A DNA stretch of 64,000 nucleotides from Ilex aquifolium (lineage: Eukaryota > Streptophyta > Magnoliopsida > Aquifoliales > Aquifoliaceae), in assembly GCA_951799425.1 (NCBI GenBank), contig OX637402.1:1674501-1738500 (forward strand), read 5' to 3'. The notes beneath the pieces are model-generated. The model worked only from the letters and a program-made list of their open reading frames with translations, was not told the DNA's origin and did not search any database. The stretch's first letter is position 1; each line of letters begins with the position of its first letter. A program made the translations under genes and the position numbers. This document shows, one piece after another, positions 22,657 to 36,299 of this stretch.

Positions 22657-24183
22657 TGTAACACCCCGAATTTTCTTTTATATATTTATAGAGATATATA
22701 TATATATATAGTAAATAAAAAGTGTAAATATGTAGATATATGTAGTGACATAAGAATAAACCCTAGGAATAAATGCTATGGAGACAATTTGATTGGGAAG
22801 TTACGTGTCGAAGATGTTTAAACTTGGAAAGGGTGATTAGACAAGTTTCTAAAAGTTTGTAGGTCAAAATAATGATTCTATTGAATCCGGAAGGTCGAAA
22901 AATATTGGGAGTGGTAATATGGATGTATTGGAAGTTAGGAAGTGTCTCGGAGTTAAAATACACTTTAGCGAGAATTTGGGTAAAAATGGGTATTGAACAC
23001 TACTTAGTGTTTTAGCCATAACTTTTTATCTTTAAGTCCAATTGATCTGAAATTTTTACAGTAGATAGTAGACATCTAGGGCTACAAAAGTATGTCTCAT
23101 GAACATTTTCCAATTCGACCTCTAAATGGGTCAAAACTGCATTGGAAGTTGAAACAAAAATCTGGCAGTCAAACCGTACCGGTACGCCGAACTCCAGTAG
23201 CTAAACCGTACCGGTACGCCCGATAAAGCCAGCCCGATCCGACTGCGGGTCTTTCTCCATTTCCTCCACTATAAATACATTTTTTCACCTCCTTAGCCTT
23301 CATTACACCACTCCAAACCCTAGAAAACATAAGAGAGGAAGAGAGAAAGAGAGAAACACAAGATCAAGAGAAAACAAGAGATTGAAGGGTTGATTCAAGA
23401 TCAAAGCCCTAATTTTTCCAAGAACATCAAGGTAGGGGTTTTCTCTCACTCACTTACATTGAGGCTAGGGTATTTATATATGTATGTTTTTGCTATCAAT
23501 GGTATATATATGCTATAGAATCATCATCTCTTAAGCTTTTTGCAAAGATTACATTGTTAGGGTTTAATACCCATTAAATCTCTTTTCTAGCTTTAAAACC
23601 CTAGTTTTTGGGAGAGTGATGTATTTCTTCTTAAATGCTTCTTTATTATGAACTTCGAAAACCATAGTTGTTTGTGTGGGGTAGAAAAATGATGTTATTG
23701 CGATCTCATGTATTTTCCTTGTTGGTTGGGGAATTGTTACATAATATATCTTGGGGATTTTGGAGAGATGCGTGTAAAATGATATAAATATTGGAACGGT
23801 ATGCTTGGTTGGGTTATTTGTGATGCCTTGAGGGTGAGAGGTTCCTTATAAGGATGCTCATGCCAAGAGAAGAGAGTATGTGATTTCCCTCAAGAGGTTC
23901 CTTATAAGGATGCTTGAGTTTGTGATGCCTTGAGGGTGAGAGGTTCCTTATAAGGATGTTCATGCCAAGAGAGGAGAGTATGTGATTTTCCTTAAGAGGT
24001 TCCTTATAAGGATGCTTAAGAAACTAAGCCTTGAGGGTGAGAGGTTCCTTATAAGGATGCTCATGCCAAAAGAGGATAGTATGTAATTTTCCTCAAGAGG
24101 TTCCTTATAAGGATGCTTGAGTAACCAAGCCTTGAGGGTGAGAGGTTCCTTATAAGGATGCTCATGCCAAAAGAGGACAATAT
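22657..24183 (+). repeat. Unit U15 (type F with internal patch), 1527 bp
   Basis: TATA box at 23270. As U12 on both sides (ttttagcc near 23012, gaggctagg near 23461), but gggtcaaaactg near 23130 instead of gggtcacaacgg, as in U13 and U16. Confidence 0.95.
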
Positions 24184-25694
24184 TGTAACACCCCGAATTT
24201 TCTTTTATATATTTATAGAGATATATATATATAGTAAATAAAAAGTGTAAATATGTAGATATATGTAGTGACATAAGAATAAACCCTAGGAATAAATGCT
24301 ATGGAGACAATTTGATTGGGAAGTTACGTGTCGAAGATGTTTAAACTTGGAAAGGGTGATTAGACAAGTTTCTAAAAGTTTGTAGGTCAAAATAATGATT
24401 CCATTGAATCAAACATTGGGAGTGGTAATATGGATGTATTGGAAGTTAGGAAGTGTCTCGGAGTTAAAATACACTTTAGCGAGAATTTGGGTAAAAATGG
24501 GTATTGAACACTACTTAGTGTTTTGGCCATAACTTTTTATCTTTAAGTCCAATTGATCTGAAATTTTTACAGTAGATAGTAGACATCTAGGGCTACAAAA
24601 GTATGTCTCATGAACATTTTCCAATTCGACCTCTAAATGGGTCAAAACTGCATTGGAAGTTGAAACAAAAATCTGGCAGTCAAACCGTACCGGTACGCCG
24701 AACTCCAGTAGCTAAACCGTACCGGTACGCCCGATAAAGCCAGCCCGATCCGACTGCGGGTCTTTCTCCATTTCCTCCACTATAAATACATTTTTTCACC
24801 TCCTTAGCCTTCATTACACCACTCCAAACCCTAGAAAACATAAGAGAGGAAGAGAGAAAGAGAGAAACACAAGATCAAGAGAAAACAAGAGATTGAAGGG
24901 TTGATTCAAGATCAAAGCCCTAATTTTTCCAAGAACATCAAGGTAGGGGTTTTCTCTCACTCACTTACATTGAGTCTAGGGTATCTATATATGTATGTTT
25001 TTGCTATCAATGGTATATATATGCTATAGAATCATCATCTCTTAGGCTTTTTGCAAAGATTACATTGTTAGGGTTTAATACCCATTAAATCTCTTTTCTA
25101 GCTTTAAAACCCTAGTTTTTGGGAGAGTGATGTATTTCTTCTTAAATGCTTCTTTATTATGAACTTCGAAAACCATAGTTGTTTGTGTGGGGTAGAAAAA
25201 TGATGTTATTGTGATCTCATGTATTTTCCTTGTTGGTTGGGGAATTGTTACATAATATATCTTGGGGATTTTGGAGAGATGCGTGTAAAATGATATAAAT
25301 ATTGGAACGGTATGCTTGGTTGGGTTGTTTGTGATGCCTTGAGGGTGAGAGGTTCCTTATAAGGATGCTCATGCCAAGAGAGGAGAGTATGTGATTTCCC
25401 TCAAGAGGTTCCTTATAAGGATGCTTGAGTTTGTGATGCCTTGAGGGTGAGAGGTTCCTTATAAGGATGTTCATGCCAAGAGAGGAGAGTATGTGATTTT
25501 CCTTAAGAGGTTCCTTATAAGGATGCTTAAGAAACTAAGCCTTGAGGGTGAGAGGTTCCTTATAAGGATGCTCATGCCAAAAGAGGATAGTATGTAATTT
25601 TCCTCAAGAGGTTCCTTATAAGGATGCTTGAGTAACCAAGCCTTGAGGGTGAGAGGTTCCTTATAAGGATGCTCATGCCAAAAGAGGACAATAT
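24184..25694 (+). repeat. Unit U16, 1511 bp
   Basis: TATA box at 24781. No 12-bp block; gagtctagg, cttaggc, gtgatctc, gttgtttgtg. Pairs with U18 as the first member of the dimer. Confidence 0.95.
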
Positions 25695-27219
25695 TGTAAC
25701 ACCCCGAATTTTCTTTTATATATTTATAGAGATATATATATATATAGTAAATAAAAAGTGTAAATATGTAGATATATGTAGTGACATAAGAATAAACCCT
25801 AGGAATAAATGCTATGGAGACAATTTGATTGGGAAGTTACGTGTCGAAGATGTTTAAACTTGGAAAGGGTGATTAGACAAGTTTCTAAAAGTTTGTAGGT
25901 CAAAATAATGATTCTATTGAATCCGGAAGGTCGAAAAATATTAGGAGTGGTAATATGGATGTATTGGAAGTTAGGAAGTGTCTCGGAGTTAAAATACACT
26001 TTAGCGAGAATTTGGGTAAAAATGGGTATTGAACACTACTTAGTGTTTTGGCCATAACTTTTTATCTTTAAGTCCAATTGATCTGAAATTTTTACAGTAG
26101 ATAGTAGACATCTAGGGCTACAAAAGTATGTCTCATGAACATTTTCCAATTCGACCTCTAAATGGGTGACAACGGCATTGGAAGTTGAAACAAAAATCTG
26201 GCAGTCAAACCGTACCGGTACGCCGAACTCCAGTAGCTAAACCGTACCGGTACGCCCGATAAAGCCAGCCCGATCCGACTGCGGGTCTTTCTCCATTTCC
26301 TCCACTATAAATACATTTTTTCACCTCCTTAGCCTTCATTACACCACTCCAAACCCTAGAAAACATAAGAGAGGAAGAGAGAAAGAGAGAAACACAAGAT
26401 CAAGAGAAAACAAGAGATTGAAGGGTTGATTCAAGATCAAAGCCCTAATTTTTCCAAGAACATCAAGGTAGGGGTTTTCTCTCACTCACTTACATTGAGG
26501 CTAGGGTATTTATATATATATGTTTTTGCAATCAATGGTATATATATGCTATAGAATCATCATCTCTTAGGCTTTTTGCAAAGATTACATTGTTAGGGTT
26601 TAATACCCATTAAATCTCTTTTCTAGCTTTAAAACCCTAGTTTTTGGGAGAGTGATGTATTTCTTCTTAAATGCTTCTTTATTATGAACTTCGAAAACCA
26701 TAGTTGTTTGTGTGGGGTAGAAAAATGATGTTATTGCGATCTCATGTATTTTCCTTGTTGGTTGGGGAATTGTTACATAATATATCTTGGGGATTTTGGA
26801 GAGATGCGTGTAAAATGATATAAATATTGGAACGGTATGCTTGGTTGGGTTATTTGTGATGCCTTGAGGGTGAGAGGTTCCTTATAAGGATGCTCATGCC
26901 AAGAGAAGAGAGTATGTGATTTCCCTCAAGAGGTTCCTTATAAGGATGCTTGAGTTTGTGATGCCTTGAGGGTGAGAGGTTCCTTATAAGGATGTTCATG
27001 CCAAGAGAGGAGAGTATGTGATTTTCCTTAAGAGGTTCCTTATAAGGATGCTTAAGAAACTAAGCCTTGAGGGTGAGAGGTTCCTTATAAGGATGCTCAT
27101 GCCAAAAGAGGATAGTATGTAATTTTCCTCAAGAGGTTCCTTATAAGGATGCTTGAGTAACCAAGCCTTGAGGGTGAGAGGTTCCTTATAAGGATGCTCA
27201 TGCCAAAAGAGGACAATAT
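25695..27219 (+). repeat. Unit U17, 1525 bp
   Basis: TATA box at 26306. 12-bp block present. Marks shared only with U19: tattaggag, and tatatatatg with tgcaatc near 26515. Also gggtgacaacgg. Confidence 0.95.
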
Positions 27220-28730
27220 TGTAACACCCCGAATTTTCTTTTATATATTTATAGAGATATATATATATAGTAAATAAAAAGTGTAAATATGTAGATATAT
27301 GTAGTGACATAAGAATAAACCCTAGGAATAAATGCTATGGAGACAATTTGATTGGGAAGTTACGTGTCGAAGATGTTTAAACTTGGAAAGGGTGATTAGA
27401 CAAGTTTCTAAAAGTTTGTAGGTCAAAATAATGATTCCATTGAATCAAACATTGGGAGTGGTAATATGGATGTATTGGAAGTTAGGAAGTGTCTCGGAGT
27501 TAAAATACACTTTAGCGAGAATTTGGGTAAAAATGGGTATTGAACACTACTTAGTGTTTTGGCCATAACTTTTTATCTTTAAGTCCAATTGATCTGAAAT
27601 TTTTACAGTAGATAGTAGACATCTAGGGCTACAAAAGTATGTCTCATGAACATTTTCCAATTCGACCTCTAAATGGGTCAAAACTGCATTGGAAGTTGAA
27701 ACAAAAATCTGGCAGTCAAACCGTACCGGTACGCCGAACTCCAGTAGCTAAACCGTACCGGTACGCCCGATAAAGCCAGCCCGATCCGACTGCGGGTCTT
27801 TCTCCATTTCCTCCACTATAAATACATTTTTTCACCTCCTTAGCCTTCATTACACCACTCCAAACCCTAGAAAACATAAGAGAGGAAGAGAGAAAGAGAG
27901 AAACACAAGATCAAGAGAAAACAAGAGATTGAAGGGTTGATTCAAGATCAAAGCCCTAATTTTTCCAAGAACATCAAGGTAGGGGTTTTCTCTCACTCAC
28001 TTACATTGAGTCTAGGGTATCTATATATGTATGTTTTTGCTATCAATGGTATATATATGCTATAGAATCATCATCTCTTAGGCTTTTTGCAAAGATTACA
28101 TTGTTAGGGTTTAATACCCATTAAATCTCTTTTCTAGCTTTAAAACCCTAGTTTTTGGGAGAGTGATGTATTTCTTCTTAAATGCTTCTTTATTATGAAC
28201 TTCGAAAACCATAGTTGTTTGTGTGGGGTAGAAAAATGATGTTATTGTGATCTCATGTATTTTCCTTGTTGGTTGGGGAATTGTTACATAATATATCTTG
28301 GGGATTTTGGAGAGATGCGTGTAAAATGATATAAATATTGGAACGGTATGCTTGGTTGGGTTGTTTGTGATGCCTTGAGGGTGAGAGGTTCCTTATAAGG
28401 ATGCTCATGCCAAGAGAGGAGAGTATGTGATTTCCCTCAAGAGGTTCCTTATAAGGATGCTTGAGTTTGTGATGCCTTGAGGGTGAGAGGTTCCTTATAA
28501 GGATGTTCATGCCAAGAGAGGAGAGTATGTGATTTTCCTTAAGAGGTTCCTTATAAGGATGCTTAAGAAACTAAGCCTTGAGGGTGAGAGGTTCCTTATA
28601 AGGATGCTCATGCCAAAAGAGGATAGTATGTAATTTTCCTCAAGAGGTTCCTTATAAGGATGCTTGAGTAACCAAGCCTTGAGGGTGAGAGGTTCCTTAT
28701 AAGGATGCTCATGCCAAAAGAGGACAATAT
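27220..28730 (+). repeat. Unit U18, 1511 bp
   Basis: TATA box at 27817. Same type as U16. Confidence 0.95.
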
Positions 28731-30255
28731 TGTAACACCCCGAATTTTCTTTTATATATTTATAGAGATATATATATATATAGTAAATAAAAAGTGTAAA
28801 TATGTAGATATATGTAGTGACATAAGAATAAACCCTAGGAATAAATGCTATGGAGACAATTTGATTGGGAAGTTACGTGTCGAAGATGTTTAAACTTGGA
28901 AAGGGTGATTAGACAAGTTTCTAAAAGTTTGTAGGTCAAAATAATGATTCTATTGAATCCGGAAGGTCGAAAAATATTAGGAGTGGTAATATGGATGTAT
29001 TGGAAGTTAGGAAGTGTCTCGGAGTTAAAATACACTTTAGCGAGAATTTGGGTAAAAATGGGTATTGAACACTACTTAGTGTTTTGGCCATAACTTTTTA
29101 TCTTTAAGTCCAATTGATCTGAAATTTTTACAGTAGATAGTAGACATCTAGGGCTACAAAAGTATGTCTCATGAACATTTTCCAATTCGACCTCTAAATG
29201 GGTGACAACGGCATTGGAAGTTGAAACAAAAATCTGGCAGTCAAACCGTACCGGTACGCCGAACTCCAGTAGCTAAACCGTACCGGTACGCCCGATAAAG
29301 CCAGCCCGATCCGACTGCGGGTCTTTCTCCATTTCCTCCACTATAAATACATTTTTTCACCTCCTTAGCCTTCATTACACCACTCCAAACCCTAGAAAAC
29401 ATAAGAGAGGAAGAGAGAAAGAGAGAAACACAAGATCAAGAGAAAACAAGAGATTGAAGGGTTGATTCAAGATCAAAGCCCTAATTTTTCCAAGAACATC
29501 AAGGTAGGGGTTTTCTCTCACTCACTTACATTGAGGCTAGGGTATTTATATATATATGTTTTTGCAATCAATGGTATATATATGCTATAGAATCATCATC
29601 TCTTAGGCTTTTTGCAAAGATTACATTGTTAGGGTTTAATACCCATTAAATCTCTTTTCTAGCTTTAAAACCCTAGTTTTTGGGAGAGTGATGTATTTCT
29701 TCTTAAATGCTTCTTTATTATGAACTTCGAAAACCATAGTTGTTTGTGTGGGGTAGAAAAATGATGTTATTGCGATCTCATGTATTTTCCTTGTTGGTTG
29801 GGGAATTGTTACATAATATATCTTGGGGATTTTGGAGAGATGCGTGTAAAATGATATAAATATTGGAACGGTATGCTTGGTTGGGTTATTTGTGATGCCT
29901 TGAGGGTGAGAGGTTCCTTATAAGGATGCTCATGCCAAGAGAGGAGAGTATGTGATTTCCCTCAAGAGGTTCCTTATAAGGATGCTTGAGTTTGTGATGC
30001 CTTGAGGGTGAGAGGTTCCTTATAAGGATGTTCATGCCAAGAGAGGAGAGTATGTGATTTTTCTTAAGAGGTTCCTTATAAGGATGCTTAAGAAACTAAG
30101 CCTTGAGGGTGAGAGGTTCCTTATAAGGATGCTCATGCCAAAAGAGGATAGTATGTAATTTTCCTCAAGAGGTTCCTTATAAGGATGCTTGAGTAACCAA
30201 GCCTTGAGGGTGAGAGGTTCCTTATAAGGATGCTCATGCCAAAAGAGGACAATAT
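28731..30255 (+). repeat. Unit U19, 1525 bp
   Basis: TATA box at 29342. Same type as U17. Differs by agagaggagag in the first module and a private tttttcttaag at about 30058, which changes the base just outside the inverted arm. Confidence 0.95.
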
Positions 30256-31766
30256 TGTAACACCCCGAATTTTCTTTTATATATTTATAGAGATATATAT
30301 ATATAGTAAATAAAAAGTGTAAATATGTAGATATATGTAGTGACATAAGAATAAACCCTAGGAATAAATGCTATGGAGACAATTTGATTGGGAAGTTACG
30401 TGTCGAAGATGTTTAAACTTGGAAAGGGTGATTAGACAAGTTTCTAAAAGTTTGTAGGTCAAAATAATGATTCCATTGAATCAAACATTGGGAGTGGTAA
30501 TATGGATGTATTGGAAGTTAGGAAGTGTCTCGGAGTTAAAATACACTTTAGCGAGAATTTGGGTAAAAATGGGTATTGAACACTACTTAGTGTTTTGGCC
30601 ATAACTTTTTATCTTTAAGTCCAATTGATCTGAAATTTTTACAGTAGATAGTAGACATCTAGGGCTACAAAAGTATGTCTCATGAACATTTTCCAATTCG
30701 ACCTCTAAATGGGTCAAAACTGCATTGGAAGTTGAAACAAAAATCTGGCAGTCAAACCGTACCGGTACGCCGAACTCCAGTAGCTAAACCGTACCGGTAC
30801 GCCCGATAAAGCCAGCCCGATCCGACTGCGGGTCTTTCTCCATTTCCTCCACTATAAATACATTTTTTCACCTCCTTAGCCTTCATTACACCACTCCAAA
30901 CCCTAGAAAACATAAGAGAGGAAGAGAGAAAGAGAGAAACACAAGATCAAGAGAAAACAAGAGATTGAAGGGTTGATTCAAGATCAAAGCCCTAATTTTT
31001 CCAAGAACATCAAGGTAGGGGTTTTCTCTCACTCACTTACATTGAGTCTAGGGTATCTATATATGTATGTTTTTGCTATCAATGGTATATATATGCTATA
31101 GAATCATCATCTCTTAGGCTTTTTGCAAAGATTACATTGTTAGGGTTTAATACCCATTAAATCTCTTTTCTAGCTTTAAAACCCTAGTTTTTGGGAGAGT
31201 GATGTATTTCTTCTTAAATGCTTCTTTATTATGAACTTCGAAAACCATAGTTGTTTGTGTGGGGTAGAAAAATGATGTTATTGTGATCTCATGTATTTTC
31301 CTTGTTGGTTGGAGAATTGTTACATAATATATCTTGGGGATTTTGGAGAGATGCGTGTAAAATGATATAAATATTGGAACGGTATGCTTGGTTGGGTTAT
31401 TTGTGATGCCTTGAGGGTGAGAGGTTCCTTATAAGGATGTTCATGCCAAGAGAGGAGAGTATGTGATTTCCCTCAAGAGGTTCCTTATAAGGATGCTTGA
31501 GTTTGTGATGCCTTGAGGGTGAGAGGTTCCTTATAAGGATGTTCATGCCAAGAGAGGAGAGTATGTGATTTTCCTTAAGAGGTTCCTTATAAGGATGCTT
31601 AAGAAACTAAGCCTTGAGGGTGAGAGGTTCCTTATAAGGATGCTCATGCCAAAAGAGGATAGTATGTAATTTTCCTCAAGAGGTTCCTTATAAGGATGCT
31701 TGAGTAACCAAGCCTTGAGGGTGAGAGGTTCCTTATAAGGATGCTCATGCCAAAAGAGGACAATAT
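30256..31766 (+). repeat. Unit U20, 1511 bp
   Basis: TATA box at 30853. No 12-bp block; the last unit in the window with gagtctagggtatct. Private ttggagaattg near 31308 and gatgttcatgcc in the first module. Confidence 0.95.
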
Positions 31767-33277
31767 TGTAACACCCCGAATTTTCTTTTATATATTTATA
31801 GAGATATATATATATAGTAAATAAAAAGTGTAAATATGTAGATATATGTAGTGACATAAGAATAAACCCTAGGAATAAATGCTATGGAGACAATTTGATT
31901 GGGAAGTTACGTGTCGAAGATGTTTAAACTTGGAAAGGGTGATTAGACAAGTTTCTAAAAGTTTGTAGGTCAAAATAATGATTCCATTGAATCAAACATT
32001 GGGAGTGGTAATATGGATGTATTGGAAGTTAGGAAGTGTCTCGGAGTTAAAATACACTTTTGCGAGAATTTGGGTAAAAATGGGTATTGAACACTACTTA
32101 GTGTTTTGGCCATAACTTTTTATCTTTAAGTCCAATTGATCTGAAATTTTTACAGTAGATAGTAGACATCTAGGGCTACAAAAGTATGTCTCATGAACAT
32201 TTTCCAATTCGACCTCTAAATGGGTCACAACGGCATTGGAAGTTGAAACAAAAATCTGGCAGTCAAACCGTACCGGTACGCCGAACTCCAGTAGCTAAAC
32301 CGTACCGGTACGCCCGATAAAGCCAGCCCGATCCGACTGCGGGTCTTTCTCCATTTCCTCCACTATAAATACATTTTTTCACCTCCTTAGCCTTCATTAC
32401 ACCACTCCAAACCCTAGAAAACATAAGAGAGGAAGAGAGAAAGAGAGAAACACAAGATCAAGAGAAAACAAGAGATTGAAGGGTTGATTCAAGATCAAAG
32501 CCCTAATTTTTCCAAGAACATCAAGGTAGGGGTTTTCTCTCACTCACTTACATTGAGGCTAGGGTATTTATATATGTATGTTTTTGCTATCAATGGTATA
32601 TATATGCTATAGAATCATCATCTCTTAGGCTTTTTGCAAAGATTACATTGTTAGGGTTTAATACCCATTAAATCTCTTTTCTAGCTTTAAAACCCTAGTT
32701 TTTGGGAGAGTGATGTATTTCTTCTTAAATGCTTCTTTATTATGAACTTCGAAAACCATAGTTGTTTGTGTGGGGTAGAAAAATGATGTTATTGCGATCT
32801 CATGTATTTTCCTTGTTGGTTGGGGAATTGTTACATAATATATCTTGGGGATTTTGGAGAGATGCGTGTAAAATGATATAAATATTGGAACGGTATGCTT
32901 GGTTGGGTTATTTGTGATGCCTTGAGGGTGAGAGGTTCCTTATAAGGATGCTCATGCCAAGAGAGGAGAGTATGTGATTTCCCTCAAGAGGTTCCTTATA
33001 AGGATGCTTGAGTTTGTGATGCCTTGAGGGTGAGAGGTTCCTTATAAGGATGTTCATGCCAAGAGAGGAGAGTATGTGATTTTCCTTAAGAGGTTCCTTA
33101 TAAGGATGCTTAAGAAACTAAGCCTTGAGGGTGAGAGGTTCCTTATAAGGATGCTCATGCCAAAAGAGGATAGTATGTAATTTTCCTCAAGAGGTTCCTT
33201 ATAAGGATGCTTGAGTAACCAAGCCTTGAGGGTGAGAGGTTCCTTATAAGGATGCTCATGCCAAAAGAGGACAATAT
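31767..33277 (+). repeat. Unit U21, 1511 bp
   Basis: TATA box at 32364. No 12-bp block, combined with gggtcacaacgg and gaggctagg. Private cacttttgcgag near 32056. Confidence 0.95.
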
Positions 33278-34788
33278 TGTAACACCCCGAATTTTCTTTT
33301 ATATATTTATAGAGATATATATATATAGTAAATAAAAAGTGTAAATATGTAGATATATGTAGTGACATAAGAATAAACCCTAGGAATAAATGCTATGGAG
33401 ACAATTTGATTGGGAAGTTACGTGTCGAAGATGTTTAAACTTGGAAAGGGTGATTAGACAAGTTTCTAAAAGTTTGTAGGTCAAAATAATGATTCCATTG
33501 AATCAAACATTGGGAGTGGTAATATGGATGTATTGGAAGTTAGGAAGTGTCTCGGAGTTAAAATACACTTTAGCGAGAATTTGGGTAAAAATGGGTATTG
33601 AACACTACTTAGTGTTTTGGCCATAACTTTTTATCTTTAAGTCCAATTGATCTGAAATTTTTACAGTAGATAGTAGACATCTAGGGCTACAAAAGTATGT
33701 CTCATGAACATTTTCCAATTCGACCTCTAAATGGGTCACAACGGCATTGGAAGTTGAAACAAAAATCTGGCAGTCAAACCGTACCGGTACGCCGAACTCC
33801 AGTAGCTAAACCGTACCGGTACGCCCGATAAAGCCAGCCCGATCCGACTGCGGGTCTTTCTCCATTTCCTCCACTATAAATACATTTTTTCACCTCCTTA
33901 GCCTTCATTACACCACTCCAAACCCTAGAAAACATAAGAGAGGAAGAGAGAAAGAGAGAAACACAAGATCAAGAGAAAACAAGAGATTGAAGGGTTGATT
34001 CAAGATCAAAGCCCTAATTTTTCCAAGAACATCAAGGTAGGGGTTTTCTCTCACTCACTTACATTGAGGCTAGGGTATTTATATATGTATGTTTTTGCTA
34101 TCAATGGTATATATATGCTATAGAATCATCATCTCTTAGGCTTTTTGCAAAGATTACATTGTTAGGGTTTAATACCCATTAAATCTCTTTTCTAGCTTTA
34201 AAACCCTAGTTTTTGGGAGAGTGATGTATTTCTTCTTAAATGCTTCTTTATTATGAACTTCGAAAACCATAGTTGTTTGTGTGGGGTAGAAAAATGATGT
34301 TATTGCGATCTCATGTATTTTCCTTGTTGGTTGGGGAATTGTTACATAATATATCTTGGGGATTTTGGAGAGATGCGTGTAAAATGATATAAATATTGGA
34401 ACGGTATGCTTGGTTGGGTTATTTGTGATGCCTTGAGGGTGAGAGGTTCCTTATAAGGATGCTCATGCCAAGAGAGGAGAGTATGTGATTTCCCTCAAGA
34501 GGTTCCTTATAAGGATGCTTGAGTTTGTGATGCCTTGAGGGTGAGAGGTTCCTTATAAGGATGTTCATGCCAAGAGAGGAGAGTATGTGATTTTCCTTAA
34601 GAGGTTCCTTATAAGGATGCTTAAGAAACTAAGCCTTGAGGGTGAGAGGTTCCTTATAAGGATGCTCATGCCAAAAGAGGATAGTATGTAATTTTCCTCA
34701 AGAGGTTCCTTATAAGGATGCTTGAGTAACCAAGCCTTGAGGGTGAGAGGTTCCTTATAAGGATGCTCATGCCAAAAGAGGACAATAT
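33278..34788 (+). repeat. Unit U22, 1511 bp
   Basis: TATA box at 33875. As U21 without its private change. Confidence 0.95.
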
Positions 34789-36299
34789 TGTAACACCCCG
34801 AATTTTCTTTTATATATTTATAGAGATATATATATATAGTAAATAAAAAGTGTAAATATGTAGATATATGTAGTGACATAAGAATAAACCCTAGGAATAA
34901 ATGCTATGGAGACAATTTGATTGGGAAGTTACGTGTCGAAGATGTTTAAACTTGGAAAGGGTGATTAGACAAGTTTCTAAAAGTTTGTAGGTCAAAATAA
35001 TGATTCCATTGAATCAAACATTGGGAGTGGTAATATGGATGTATTGGAAGTTAGGAAGTGTCTCGGAGTTAAAATACACTTTAGCGAGAATTTGGGTAAA
35101 AATGGGTATTGAACACTACTTAGTGTTTTGGCCATAACTTTTTATCTTTAAGTCCAATTGATCTGAAATTTTTACAGTAGATAGTAGACATCTAGGGCTA
35201 CAAAAGTATGTCTCATGAACATTTTCCAATTCGACCTCTAAATGGGTCACAACGGCATTGGAAGTTGAAACAAAAATCTGGCAGTCAAACCGTACCGGTA
35301 CGCCGAACTCCAGTAGCTAAACCGTACCGGTACGCCCGATAAAGCCAGCCCGATCCGACTGCGGGTCTTTCTCCATTTCCTCCACTATAAATACATTTTT
35401 TCACCTCCTTAGCCTTCATTACACCACTCCAAACCCTAGAAAACATAAGAGAGGAAGAGAGAAAGAGAGAAACACAAGATCAAGAGAAAACAAGAGATTG
35501 AAGGGTTGATTCAAGATCAAAGCCCTAATTTTTCCAAGAACATCAAGGTAGGGGTTTTCTCTCACTCACTTACATTGAGGCTAGGGTATTTATATATGTA
35601 TGTTTTTGCTATCAATGGTATATATATGCTATAGAATCATCATCTCTTAGGCTTTTTGCAAAGATTACATTGTTAGGGTTTAATACCCATTAAATCTCTT
35701 TTCTAGCTTTAAAACCCTAGTTTTTGGGAGAGTGATGTATTTCTTCTTAAATGCTTCTTTATTATGAACTTCGAAAACCATAGTTGTTTGTGTGGGGTAG
35801 AAAAATGATGTTATTGTGATCTCATGTATTTTCCTTGTTGGTTGGGGAATTGTTACATAATATATCTTGGGGATTTTGGAGAGATGCGTGTAAAATGATA
35901 TAAATATTGGAACGGTATGCTTGGTTGGGTTGTTTGTGATGCCTTGAGGGTGAGAGGTTCCTTATAAGGATGCTCATGCCAAGAGAGGAGAGTATGTGAT
36001 TTCCCTCAAGAGGTTCCTTATAAGGATGCTTGAGTTTGTGATGCCTTGAGGGTGAGAGGTTCCTTATAAGGATGTTCATGCCAAGAGAGGAGAGTATGTG
36101 ATTTTCCTTAAGAGGTTCCTTATAAGGATGCTTAAGAAACTAAGCCTTGAGGGTGAGAGGTTCCTTATAAGGATGCTCATGCCAAAAGAGGATAGTATGT
36201 AATTTTCCTCAAGAGGTTCCTTATAAGGATGCTTGAGTAACCAAGCCTTGAGGGTGAGAGGTTCCTTATAAGGATGCTCATGCCAAAAGAGGACAATAT
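34789..36299 (+). repeat. Unit U23, 1511 bp
   Basis: TATA box at 35386. As U22, but its right end has gtgatctc and gttgtttgtg. Last unit without the 12-bp block; every later unit carries it. Confidence 0.95.

Larger units (their letters stand above)
16597..25694 (+). repeat. Trimer higher-order repeat, two rounds of 4549 bp
   Basis: U11-U13 and U14-U16 both follow E, F, short unit. U11 and U14 share four private marks, and U12 and U15 share the 1527-bp length. The third members (U13, U16) differ in their right parts. Confidence 0.82.
24184..30255 (+). repeat. Dimer higher-order repeat, two rounds of 3036 bp
   Basis: U16-U17 and U18-U19 alternate a unit without and a unit with the 12-bp block. 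U17 and U19 share tattaggag and tgcaatc, seen nowhere else in the window. U16 overlaps the preceding trimer block. Confidence 0.85.
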
